A stretch of DNA of 28,396 nucleotides from DASVAL01 sp035649575 (GTDB taxonomy: Bacteria; Planctomycetota; UBA1135; UBA2386): positions 1-28,396 of the forward strand of contig DASRJH010000330.1 of the NCBI GenBank assembly GCA_035649575.1, read 5' to 3'. Below are positions 7,690-14,275 of this stretch, one piece after another. Positions within the stretch are counted from its first letter, which is position 1, and each line of letters begins with the position of its first letter. Made by a program: the position numbers and the translations under genes. The notes under the pieces are model-generated. The model searched no databases, had not been told where the DNA came from, and saw only the letters and a list, made by a program, of their open reading frames with translations.

Positions 7690-7878
7690 GCACGCAGCCC
7701 CCAACACCATCATCGTGTTGAGATCGACGTGCGCGCGACAACCGGGCCACAGCAGCAGCGCACCGGCGGGCCCAGGCTCGCGAGCAGCGCGCCAGGCCAG
7801 TTTGGCATCCCGTACGTGATTTCGAGATCGACGGTGGTGCCGAGAATCGGCGGATCGCAGCGCAGCTCCGGATACTGA
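7690..7878 (-). pseudogene. Possible N-terminal half of a secreted beta module, frameshifted
   Basis: On the minus strand, ELRCDPPILGTTVDLEITYG leads into MPNWPGALLASLGP, and then after a one-base shift GALLLWPGCRAHVDLNTMMV and LGAA. This order (LGTTVxLxI, a short helix, LLLxPGC, xxDL) is how the first half of the same secreted module usually reads. It points toward the plus-strand half at 7330-7604, tail to tail with it. The identification rests on pattern similarity and is tentative. Apart from this, 7605-7920 shows no gene. Confidence 0.3.
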
Positions 7879-7920
7879 CCGCCTGCCACACATCCGGGAG
7901 CCAGCGGCTATCGTGCGGGA

Positions 7921-10311
7921 ATGGGGTGCTCGCTCCTGGTCCTGCGAACGGCGCCGTTCCTGCTCGTCGTGTGTTCGGTGCTCGCCCAGCAGCGGGAGTC
8001 GAACGACCCGCAACCGGCACGCCAGCGTGTCGTGGTGCGCGAAGCCGGCACCGGGATCGCGTTGCCGGGGGTCCCGATCCACCTCGGGCGCGCGGCGCGG
8101 GAGGAACCGCACCTGGTCGACGGCTGGCTGCGTCGGTTCGGGCGTCGGCCGACGGCGCCGCGCGTCGTGCGCTCCGATCCGGAGGGCCGCCTCGAATTCG
8201 AAGCGGCGGATGGGACCGCGCCGCTGGAGATGGGGCCCGGGTTCCAACTCGTGAAGGAGCTGCAGGAGGATGGCGTGCGGGTGCTGCTGGTACAGCGGTG
8301 CGAGAATCGCGCCGTGCACGTCGTCGACGTCGACGGCAAGGCCGTGGCGGGCTTCGCGGTGTTCCGGAAGCGAACCGGCGAGACCGTCGTGACCGACGAC
8401 TTCGGCGTGGCCCGGTTCGCGCCGTCGGGATCGCTCCCGCATCCCGCGCCGCGGGCCGACGAGGAAGGGTTCCTGCCGGCCCATTGGGTCGGCCCGGCCG
8501 ATGTTCGGGCTCGGGTCGCCGGTGGCGGTCGGGAGAACCTCTGGCGCATGCATCTGCCGCCGTGCGTGACCTTTCGTTTGCGGTTCCTGCGGCACGGCGT
8601 GCCGACGCCGGTGCCGCTGGATGCGGCGTGGTTGTCGGCGCCCGTCGACTACCCACTTTGGGGGACACGTCCGGAGCAGGATGTGCCGCAGTCGATCCGG
8701 CAACTGCTGCAACCGGTGACGTGCCGCGGCATCGAGGTCGGTCCGGTGGCGTGGACCGGCGAGGTGCGCGGCGAAGTGCTGCTCGGACGCATGCACTTGC
8801 CGTTCGTCTGTTCCGCCTTGCCGGCCAAAGGAACCGTGCTCGAGATGGACCTCGAGACGGACCCGCCGCGGCCGCGGTTGCGTTGCGTCGTGCACACCAC
8901 GGATCGTCCGGCGCCGGCGCGGGTGCGCGTCGGTGCTCGCACCGACGCCGGCGTGTTCGAGGACGAGGTCGCGGTGGCCGCGGACGGTCGGGTGCTGGCC
9001 GGCTTCGACACTGCGCGGCTGCGAGGCACCATGGTGCGGCGGATCTGGATCGACGCGTTGGGCTCCGCGGGCGGAGCGGCGGTGACGCTCGATCGGGACG
9101 TGCTACTGCAGGACGTCGAACTCGAACTCGGCGAGGTGACGTTGGTGTCGCACCCGCCGGTCCTGCGCGGCCGGGTCGTGGATGCGCGTGGTCGGCCGCT
9201 GCCGTCGGCACAGGTCGTGGTGCAGGGATCGACGGTCGCCGGTTCGATGCTCGGCGTGCCTGTGCCAGTCGATGCCGAGGGGCGCTTCGCGCTCGTCGGG
9301 CCGTGGTTCCGCGATGGGAACGGTGAGGTTGGCCAGGCCACGGCCGTCGCATCGCTGCCGCGTGTGCATGCGGGCCAAGTGGCGCCGCAGCCGCCGCCGT
9401 TCCGTTCACCGGCATCGGCCCCGAAGGCGCCGGGTGGCGAAGTCGAACTGGTGGTGTCGGATGCGGCGACGGGCGCGGTAGCACTCGTGGTGCGCGGGGC
9501 GCCTCCACCGTGGCGTTCGCAGTTGCAGGTGTGCCTGCTCGACGGGAACAACCAGGTCCTGCTGCACGACGCGCGGTTGCTCGCGCCGACCGATGCCGAC
9601 GCCTGGCACCGCGGTTCGATCGAGGCGCCGATCGGTCGTTGCAGGCTCCAGCTTCGCGCCATCCACCACCTGCTGCACGAACTGGACATCGAGATCGCGC
9701 CTTCGCGACCGGACGGACCGAACGCGGTCCAGACGTACACGGTCGAGTTCGATGCCCTCGTCCGACACCGGGTGGTTCGCGCGGTCGACTCGGCGGGTCG
9801 GGAGATCCCCGAAGCGCGCGTCTATCTGCGCACCGCCGGCCACAACTCCGGGGTCATGCCGGACGAGCGTAGTGAACTGGTCTGGCTCGAACCGCGCCAA
9901 CTGCGGCATGCCGCGTACCTGGTCGCGCCCGGCAAGCAGGTGATCGCGCTGCCCGAGACCGCGAGTGGCGACGTGACGATGGTCCCCGCCGTGCCGGTGA
10001 CCCTGCGGTTGCAGGTCGGCGCCGGCGAACGGCTCGACGGGGAGTGGAAGGTGATGTTGGATCCGTGCGAGGACACGGGCATGGCGAGCTACGGGACCTT
10101 GGCCGCGGATGGCGGTGTGCAGTGCCCAGGTCCGACGCCGGGGCGCTACCACGTGGCGCTGTTCGTCCGCCACGACCAGTTCGCGAACCGCGTGCGGGTC
10201 GGGACCGTCGACGTCGCCGAGCACAAGGCGGTGCCGGACGCGATCGCGATCGACGCGACGGCACTGGCAGCGTTGCGGGCCCTGCAGCAGGAGCCGCCGC
10301 CGCGGAAGTGA
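7921..10311 (+). CDS. Large secreted protein with carboxypeptidase-regulatory-like domains
   Basis: A 796-aa product begins with a signal peptide (MGCSLLVLRTAPFLLVVCSV, cleavage near LAQQ). It contains about four segments that resemble carboxypeptidase regulatory-like or Ig-like transthyretin folds: RQRVVVREAGTGIALPGVPI (about 34-53), RAVHVVDVDGKAVAGFAVFR (about 128-147), LRGRVVDARGRPLPSAQVVV (about 413-432, the clearest) and VRAVDSAGREIPEARVYLRT (about 620-639). The pattern G-x-V-x-D-x-x-G-x-P-x-x-x-A-x-V is that of PF13620. No catalytic motif or transmembrane segment follows the signal. Such proteins are usually structural or binding modules at the cell surface. The preceding bases show no strong ribosome binding site. 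It ends 97 bp from the convergent YeeE/YedE pair. Role unknown. Confidence 0.8.
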   Translation: MGCSLLVLRTAPFLLVVCSVLAQQRESNDPQPARQRVVVREAGTGIALPGVPIHLGRAAREEPHLVDGWLRRFGRRPTAPRVVRSDPEGRLEFEAADGTAPLEMGPGFQLVKELQEDGVRVLLVQRCENRAVHVVDVDGKAVAGFAVFRKRTGETVVTDDFGVARFAPSGSLPHPAPRADEEGFLPAHWVGPADVRARVAGGGRENLWRMHLPPCVTFRLRFLRHGVPTPVPLDAAWLSAPVDYPLWGTRPEQDVPQSIRQLLQPVTCRGIEVGPVAWTGEVRGEVLLGRMHLPFVCSALPAKGTVLEMDLETDPPRPRLRCVVHTTDRPAPARVRVGARTDAGVFEDEVAVAADGRVLAGFDTARLRGTMVRRIWIDALGSAGGAAVTLDRDVLLQDVELELGEVTLVSHPPVLRGRVVDARGRPLPSAQVVVQGSTVAGSMLGVPVPVDAEGRFALVGPWFRDGNGEVGQATAVASLPRVHAGQVAPQPPPFRSPASAPKAPGGEVELVVSDAATGAVALVVRGAPPPWRSQLQVCLLDGNNQVLLHDARLLAPTDADAWHRGSIEAPIGRCRLQLRAIHHLLHELDIEIAPSRPDGPNAVQTYTVEFDALVRHRVVRAVDSAGREIPEARVYLRTAGHNSGVMPDERSELVWLEPRQLRHAAYLVAPGKQVIALPETASGDVTMVPAVPVTLRLQVGAGERLDGEWKVMLDPCEDTGMASYGTLAADGGVQCPGPTPGRYHVALFVRHDQFANRVRVGTVDVAEHKAVPDAIAIDATALAALRALQQEPPPRK

Positions 10312-10407
10312 AGATCGGCCGAGCATCGAGTCTTGCCTACGTCAGCGCGTCTCAGGTGGGCCCGCGTGACGTGTGGAGCCTTCGCCGGAACCGTCTTTAC
10401 ACGGCAG

Positions 10408-10818
10408 TCACGCCTTGCCGCAGAACCGCCCCTGCAGCCAGCCGCCTGCGAACAGCCCCGCGAGCGCAATGAGCAGCGGCCAGTTGCCCGTGCCGAGACC
10501 CGCGACCGCGGGTCCGGGGCAGACGCCGCAGAGACCCCAGCCGACGCCAAACAATGCGGCGCCGAGCATCGTGCGCTTGTCGAGCGACGAGGGGTGTTTC
10601 GCGAAACGTTCGCCGGCGATCGGCCGCGCGAGCAAACGCGGCGCGAGCTGGTAGACGAGCAACGTCACGGCGACGGCGCCGCCGAGCACGAGCAAGAGGC
10701 CGAGGTCGTCGAAGTGCAGGAACGACAACACGACTTCGGGTCGCGTCATCGTCGACCATGCGAGCCCGGCGCCGAACAGGACTCCCGCGGCGAGCACGAA
10801 GGGCCAGCGCGCGTTCAC
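10408..10818 (-). CDS. YeeE/YedE-type sulfur transporter, second subunit (PmpB / DUF6691-like)
   Basis: This 136-aa membrane protein starts at a GTG (10818) whose bases overlap the TGA of the upstream gene (GTGA, four bases). It therefore appears translationally coupled. The sequence opens ARWPFVLAAGVLFGAGLAWS and contains RTMLGAALFGVGWGLCGVCP followed by GPAVAGLGTG, the GxCPGPA motif of the shorter partner in split YeeE/YedE transporters. About four transmembrane helices are visible. Family members move thiosulfate or other reduced sulfur across the inner membrane through a Cys-lined path; the Cys pair in GLCGVCPG fits. Upstream extensions of this frame lie over the first subunit gene and are not real. 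Confidence 0.85.
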   Translation of the reverse strand: MNARWPFVLAAGVLFGAGLAWSTMTRPEVVLSFLHFDDLGLLLVLGGAVAVTLLVYQLAPRLLARPIAGERFAKHPSSLDKRTMLGAALFGVGWGLCGVCPGPAVAGLGTGNWPLLIALAGLFAGGWLQGRFCGKA

Positions 10819-11279
10819 GGCTGACTCCCGAGCGCTTGCACGGCGTTCGCGGTCGCGAACGCGGTGGCGAGGAACGTCAGCACCGCGAGTAGCGAGGGCA
10901 GCTGCAGCGATGCGAGCCCGCAGACGCCGTGCCCCGAGGTGCATCCGTTCGCGAGCCGCGCGCCGAAGCCCGCGACGAGGCCGCCGAGCAGCAGCAGCGG
11001 CCACGGCACGGAGGTCGTGGGACCAAAGCCCGTGAATGCCGTGACCAGCAACGCGCCGAGCAGCATGCCGGCCGCGTAGACGAGCCGCCACGAGCGGCTC
11101 TCGACGAAGCGCTGCAGCTGGAAGAACGCATGCCGGCTAACGAACGACCAGGTCGAGCTGAACAGCGTGCTGGCGCCGCCGATGAGACCCGTCGTGGTGA
11201 ACAGGAACGCGACGCCGGTTCCGATCAGCAGTCCACCGATCAGGTAGTGCGCCGTGCCGTTGGGGAAGAGCTCGAGCAT
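10815..11279 (-). CDS. YeeE/YedE-type sulfur transporter, first subunit (PmpA-like)
   Basis: This 154-aa protein starts at ATG 11279 (MLELFPNGTAHYLIGGLLIG). It carries the family hallmark FGARLANGCTSGHGVCGLAS at about residues 105-124. About four hydrophobic helices are present, including TGVAFLFTTTGLIGGASTLF and PWPLLLLGGLVAGFG. In full-length YeeE (TsuA) two such halves are fused and carry thiosulfate. Here the halves are two genes overlapping by four bases, the PmpA/PmpB arrangement. No BigR-like repressor, rhodanese or persulfide dioxygenase gene is nearby in the window, so the substrate (thiosulfate, sulfite or persulfide) is open. Confidence 0.88.
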   Translation of the reverse strand: MLELFPNGTAHYLIGGLLIGTGVAFLFTTTGLIGGASTLFSSTWSFVSRHAFFQLQRFVESRSWRLVYAAGMLLGALLVTAFTGFGPTTSVPWPLLLLGGLVAGFGARLANGCTSGHGVCGLASLQLPSLLAVLTFLATAFATANAVQALGSQP

Positions 11280-11299
11280 GGCGGGGGATCGTGCGTGCC

Positions 11300-11323
11300 C
11301 GCGGTGCGGACTGCAACACCGCG
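11300..11323. promoter_or_regulatory. Inverted repeat upstream of the YeeE/YedE pair
   Basis: Arms CGCGGTG (11300-11306) and CACCGCG (11317-11323) are perfect complements around a 10-base spacer. The dyad lies 21 bp before the first subunit start, in what would be its leader or promoter. It could be an operator or a leader hairpin. GC-rich dyads arise easily in this DNA, so confidence is low. Confidence 0.25.
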
Positions 11324-11363
11324 CCGCGGACGGGAGCACGCCACCGCAAGCGAAACCACGATG

Positions 11364-11378
11364 GGCCGGCGACCGGCC
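11364..11378 (-). terminator. GC hairpin at the stop of the HEAT-repeat gene
   Basis: On the minus strand GGCCGG-TCG-CCGGCC forms a six-pair, three-base-loop hairpin beginning on the last base of the stop codon of the HEAT gene. There is no U-tract after it. It may end or stabilise the HEAT transcript before the YeeE/YedE pair, which lies 98 bp downstream on the same strand. Confidence 0.3.
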
Positions 11379-13174
11379 TACAGCTCCTGCCCGAACGACC
11401 ACGCCACGAGAGCCGGGAGCACCGTGTAGTCGTGCTGGAAGCGCAAGGCGGGCAGCTGCGGATCGTGGCAACGGAAATGGCGGCCGAGACCGAGCGCCGC
11501 TCCGGCGCGGGCCGTGGCCGGCGCACCCTGGTCGCGGGCCAACTCGACGAGAGCGACCGCGACGCTCGGCTCGGCGATGCCGCCCAGCGCGAACGCCGCC
11601 GTGCCGCGCACGTCGCTGGACGGGTCTTCGCGCATCGCGGTTCGCAGTGTCTCGATCGCCGGCAGCCCGAGGCTCGTCAAGGCCCTGGCTACATGCGCGC
11701 GCACTTCCGGGCCGGTGTCCTCGCGCAAGCTGCGCGCCAGGACCGCCAACGCGGCGCCGTCGCCGAGCATGCCGAGGGCGGAGGCCGCGGCACCGCGCGT
11801 CGCGGAGGTGTTGCCAGCCGTGAGCTCGCCGCTCAGCAGGTCCAGACTGGCCCTGTGGCGCAGCAGGCCGAGTGCGAGCAGGTAGGCGCCGCGCTGGTCG
11901 CCGTTCCGCTCCGCAGCCAGCGCCTTCTGGATCGCGGCAGCCACGCTCTCGTCGGCGCGAGCGCGGCCCCACAGACCCAGGGCGAGTGCGGCGAAGCCGC
12001 GCAGGGCCTTGCTGCCCGTCGTGATCTCCGCGCACAGGAGGTTCCTGGCCGCGAGACCGCCGTGGTCGCCGATCGCGAGCAGCAGCATGGCGCGCGTGAG
12101 CTGGTCGTGTTCGAGCTCGAAGGCGTTCTGCAGCGCGGGCAAGGCCATCGCGTGATGGCTGCGGCCGAGTGCAAGCGCGGCGGAGCGACGCACGTCGGCG
12201 TTGCGCTCGCCCACAGCCATCGTCAGCGCCGCCACGGCTCCGTCGTCGGCTTCCAGGCCCAGGCTCTGCGCGGCCACCGCGCGGTGCAGCGGGGTCTTGC
12301 CGGTCTTCAGCGTGGCCAGCGCCTTGGTGCGCAGTCCGGGCGCGCCGAGCGCGCTGCGTGCCAGGGCCGCAGCCGCGACGACTTCGAGGCGCGCGTCGTC
12401 GAGCGAGGACTCCAGTGTCGCATCGATCGTGCGCGCGAGCGCGCCCTCGTGTGTCATCGCGAGCCCCGCGAACGCGACACTCAGCACTTCTTCATCGGGC
12501 TGGTTCCTCGTCTGCGAGATCAGCGCGTGGGTGTGCGCAGCCGAACCTGCGCTGCCGAGTCCCAGCAGGGTTGCAAACCGGACCTCGCGTGCGGGATCTT
12601 CGAGGTGGCCGCGCAGGAGCTCGGGGTTGGCGCCGATGCGGCCGAGGGCCTGCACGGCGGCAGAACGTTCGACGCTGTTCGACGAGGCGCAGAGCGACAC
12701 GAGGACCCGCTCGGCCGTCGTGCGGACAGGTGCCGCTGCGGTCGTCCTGCCCACCGGCACTGCGAGCGGTTGTGGTCCCTCGAAGTTGTCGCGGTTCCAA
12801 TTCCACCACTGCGTCCACGACGAGTCCTGCAGGTCGGCAAGCGGGGTCCCGCGCGGTGAACTGCCGGACCTCGGCGCGGCGCCGGCTGCGCCCGGCGTAA
12901 CGGGCGGCGTGCTCGGTCCCGTGCGCGGCGCGGGGGGTGGGATGTCCGCCGGTGGCGCACCGGTGTTCGCGTCCTGGGGTCTGTACTGCGGGACCGGGGG
13001 TCGTTGCGGCGGTGGCGGTGGTGGGTTCGGGTTTGGTCCGCCATGCGGCGGCTCGATGACGGCCGCGTGGTGAGCGGCGAGTGCAATTGGGTCGCCCCTG
13101 GCTTCGGTGGGGTCCTGCGCTGGCAGCGACGCGATCAAGGTCAGGCAGAGAACGGGCAGGGCGATGGCTTTCAT
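11378..13174 (-). CDS. Secreted HEAT-repeat protein with proline-rich N-terminal linker
   Basis: The 598-aa product starts at ATG 13174, five bases after GAGGAA. It has a signal peptide (MKAIALPVLCLTLIASLPAQ). Residues about 40-105 are a Pro-rich, disordered linker (NPNPPPPPPQRPPVPQYRP). The segment SSWTQWWNWNRDNFEG (about 118-133) is a Trp-rich motif I associate with planctomycete HEAT proteins. From about 150 to 590 the chain is an array of HEAT or PBS-lyase-like repeats of about 31-37 residues (ERSAAVQALGRIGANPELLR, RRSAALALGRSHHAMALPAL, VRGTAAFALGGIAEPSVAVA). This forms a superhelical protein-binding surface outside the cytoplasm. It contains no enzyme motif. The partner is unknown. The 412-bp spacer upstream has a hairpin and a gene scrap but no clear promoter for this gene. 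Confidence 0.88.
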   Translation of the reverse strand: MKAIALPVLCLTLIASLPAQDPTEARGDPIALAAHHAAVIEPPHGGPNPNPPPPPPQRPPVPQYRPQDANTGAPPADIPPPAPRTGPSTPPVTPGAAGAAPRSGSSPRGTPLADLQDSSWTQWWNWNRDNFEGPQPLAVPVGRTTAAAPVRTTAERVLVSLCASSNSVERSAAVQALGRIGANPELLRGHLEDPAREVRFATLLGLGSAGSAAHTHALISQTRNQPDEEVLSVAFAGLAMTHEGALARTIDATLESSLDDARLEVVAAAALARSALGAPGLRTKALATLKTGKTPLHRAVAAQSLGLEADDGAVAALTMAVGERNADVRRSAALALGRSHHAMALPALQNAFELEHDQLTRAMLLLAIGDHGGLAARNLLCAEITTGSKALRGFAALALGLWGRARADESVAAAIQKALAAERNGDQRGAYLLALGLLRHRASLDLLSGELTAGNTSATRGAAASALGMLGDGAALAVLARSLREDTGPEVRAHVARALTSLGLPAIETLRTAMREDPSSDVRGTAAFALGGIAEPSVAVALVELARDQGAPATARAGAALGLGRHFRCHDPQLPALRFQHDYTVLPALVAWSFGQEL

Positions 13175-13256
13175 TAGGTTCCTCGCAGACGCCGCCGGCT
13201 TGGCAAGGCGCGTACCGGGGCCCCCAGAGCGAACGCAGACCGAGCACGCGCGCAGG

Positions 13257-13278
13257 AGTGTTCCGAGCGAGGAACACT
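13257..13278. promoter_or_regulatory. Perfect inverted repeat AGTGTTCC-N6-GGAACACT
   Basis: Arms at 13257-13264 and 13271-13278 pair perfectly over eight bases with a six-base centre (GAGCGA). It lies 83 bp upstream of the HEAT gene start, so it could be an operator or a leader hairpin of that gene. The same octamer GGAACACT recurs at 17191-17198, 15 bp before the start of another secreted-protein gene. Confidence 0.35.
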
Positions 13279-13313
13279 TGCGGTAGACGCAGGTCCAAAC
13301 TCGCTGACCGCCG

Positions 13314-13457
13314 TCACATCAATCGCCACCACGGCGCGGCGAGCACGCCGTTCGCCATCCAGCGCAGGTCGTTGCCCGTGTGCAACAGCAGCCCTGCCGG
13401 ACACCGGCGACCATACTCCGCGCGGAACACGCTCAGTCCCTTGGTGAATGATGATCA
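13314..13457 (-). pseudogene. C-terminal remnant of a DUF4143-type ATPase gene
   Basis: About 47 codons on the minus strand read FTKGLSVFRAEYGRRCPAGL, then LLHTGNDLRWMANGVLAAPW and WRLM before a TGA at 13314-13316. I recognise this as the usual end of DUF4143 ATP-binding proteins (AAA-like ATPase with a restriction-endonuclease-like C-terminal domain): a helix with F-x-x-x-Y/Y-G, then GLLLHTG, then a short strand and PWW at the C-terminus. The rest of the gene, roughly 350 residues, is absent. The frame is closed upstream by TGA inside the inverted repeat at 13444-13462, so the breakpoint coincides with that dyad. The terminal residues agree well with the family, but the match rests on a short stretch. 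Confidence 0.5.
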
Positions 13458-13462
13458 TTCAC
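13444..13462. promoter_or_regulatory. Fur-box-like perfect dyad
   Basis: The 19-mer GTGAATGATGATCATTCAC has perfect nine-base arms around a single central base. It matches 14 of 19 positions of the Escherichia coli Fur consensus (GATAATGATAATCATTATC), including the whole AATGAT/ATCATT core. It is strikingly AT-rich for this genome. It lies 125 bp before the start of the cysteine-rich secreted protein at 13587 and 270 bp before the divergent HEAT gene. The sequence fits a Fur-family (Fur, Zur, PerR) operator; whether it is bound is inference. Confidence 0.45.
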
Positions 13463-13485
13463 GCCGTGAATGGAAGGCACGGCGT
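13461..13485 (+). other. Stem-loop overlapping the Fur-like dyad
   Basis: ACGCCGTG (13461-13468) and CACGGCGT (13478-13485) pair perfectly over eight bases with a nine-base loop (AATGGAAGG). Its left arm begins within the last two bases of the 19-bp dyad. There is no U-tract, so it is not an obvious terminator. It could be a leader hairpin for the gene at 13587 or a rearrangement scar. Confidence 0.4.
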
Positions 13486-13586
13486 CGATTCGGAGCCCTG
13501 CTTGCGGCCCCGGAATGTTCTCGAACGTCGCCGCGAGGCCGCGTCGCCCGTAGCCTGTTCGGAAACCACCACCGGAGGAACCGACC

Positions 13587-14120
13587 ATGCACCTCTCGAC
13601 CTTCCCTCTCGCAGCGATCCTTGCCATCTGCCCCGCGCTCGCCCAGACGACGGGCGTCGTGGGCATCAACGACCTCACGGTCAACAACCTGGGCTCGGGC
13701 ACGACCTCGTGCGCGTCCTTCTGCTTCCCGAATGGGGGAGTCACTCTGAACATGATGGTGACGTCGCCGCCGGGCAGCTTCGCGATAGCACTGTTCAACT
13801 TCTGTCCCTGCCAGGTGTGTTCCCTGCCCGGCCCCACCAATGCCTGTGTCCCCGCGATTCCTGCGACTGCATGCGGGCCCAGCAACCAATCGCTCGACCT
13901 CGACCTCACGGCTGCGTGCGGCCTCTCCGTGATCGTGGTCATGCCCCCGAGCACTGCGGGGACTCCCTTTCTCTCGGTGCCCATTCCGACCTTGCCGGGT
14001 CCGCCGTGCGCGACGGCCACGCTGACTGTCCAAGCGGTCGTGATCGATCCGTGCGGGCTCGGGCCCTTCGCGCTTCCGGGTCCGTTCGTGATGACCCAGG
14101 CAATCACGCTGTTGTTCTGA
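13587..14120 (+). CDS. Cysteine-rich secreted protein, unknown function
   Basis: The 177-aa product starts at ATG 13587 behind a strong GGAGGA (13574-13579). A signal peptide covers residues 1-20 (MHLSTFPLAAILAICPALAQ). The mature protein has ten cysteines, including a FCPCQVC cluster, and is otherwise rich in Pro, Thr, Ala and small hydrophobic residues in alternating beta-like runs (LSVIVVMPPSTAGTPFLSVP, CATATLTVQAVVIDPCG). The even cysteine number suggests disulfides; CPCQVC could also bind metal. No catalytic motif is seen. The layout (signal, then one beta-rich domain with a late VxDP turn) recalls the surface modules elsewhere in the window. The Fur-like dyad upstream hints at metal-dependent control. 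The family is unrecognised. Confidence 0.8.
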   Translation: MHLSTFPLAAILAICPALAQTTGVVGINDLTVNNLGSGTTSCASFCFPNGGVTLNMMVTSPPGSFAIALFNFCPCQVCSLPGPTNACVPAIPATACGPSNQSLDLDLTAACGLSVIVVMPPSTAGTPFLSVPIPTLPGPPCATATLTVQAVVIDPCGLGPFALPGPFVMTQAITLLF

Positions 14121-14275
14121 ACCGCGCCGCCCGCGGCGTCGAGCGCCGCAGGTAAGCCGGCCCAGGAGCGGGATCGCGCGGACATGCCCGTTCGCCTGCC
14201 GTCTGTGCCAATGCGTGGACTGGCGATGCCGCATCGTTTCGCCGGCCTCCTCCTCTCGCTACTCTGCTCCGCCCT

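Noticed and set aside
7136..9508. A 790-codon minus-strand open frame
   Set aside because: It is an Arg/Pro-rich shadow of the 796-aa plus-strand gene and the scraps to its left, with no recognisable domain.
11280..12035. Long N-terminal extension of the first YeeE/YedE gene
   Set aside because: The extension overlaps the HEAT gene and is Arg-rich. The natural start MLELFPNGTAHYLIGG at 11279 begins the first helix.
11378..13174. Repeat array or CRISPR in the HEAT gene region
   Set aside because: The periodicity is at the protein level (31-37 residues, diverged) and not in exact DNA repeats.
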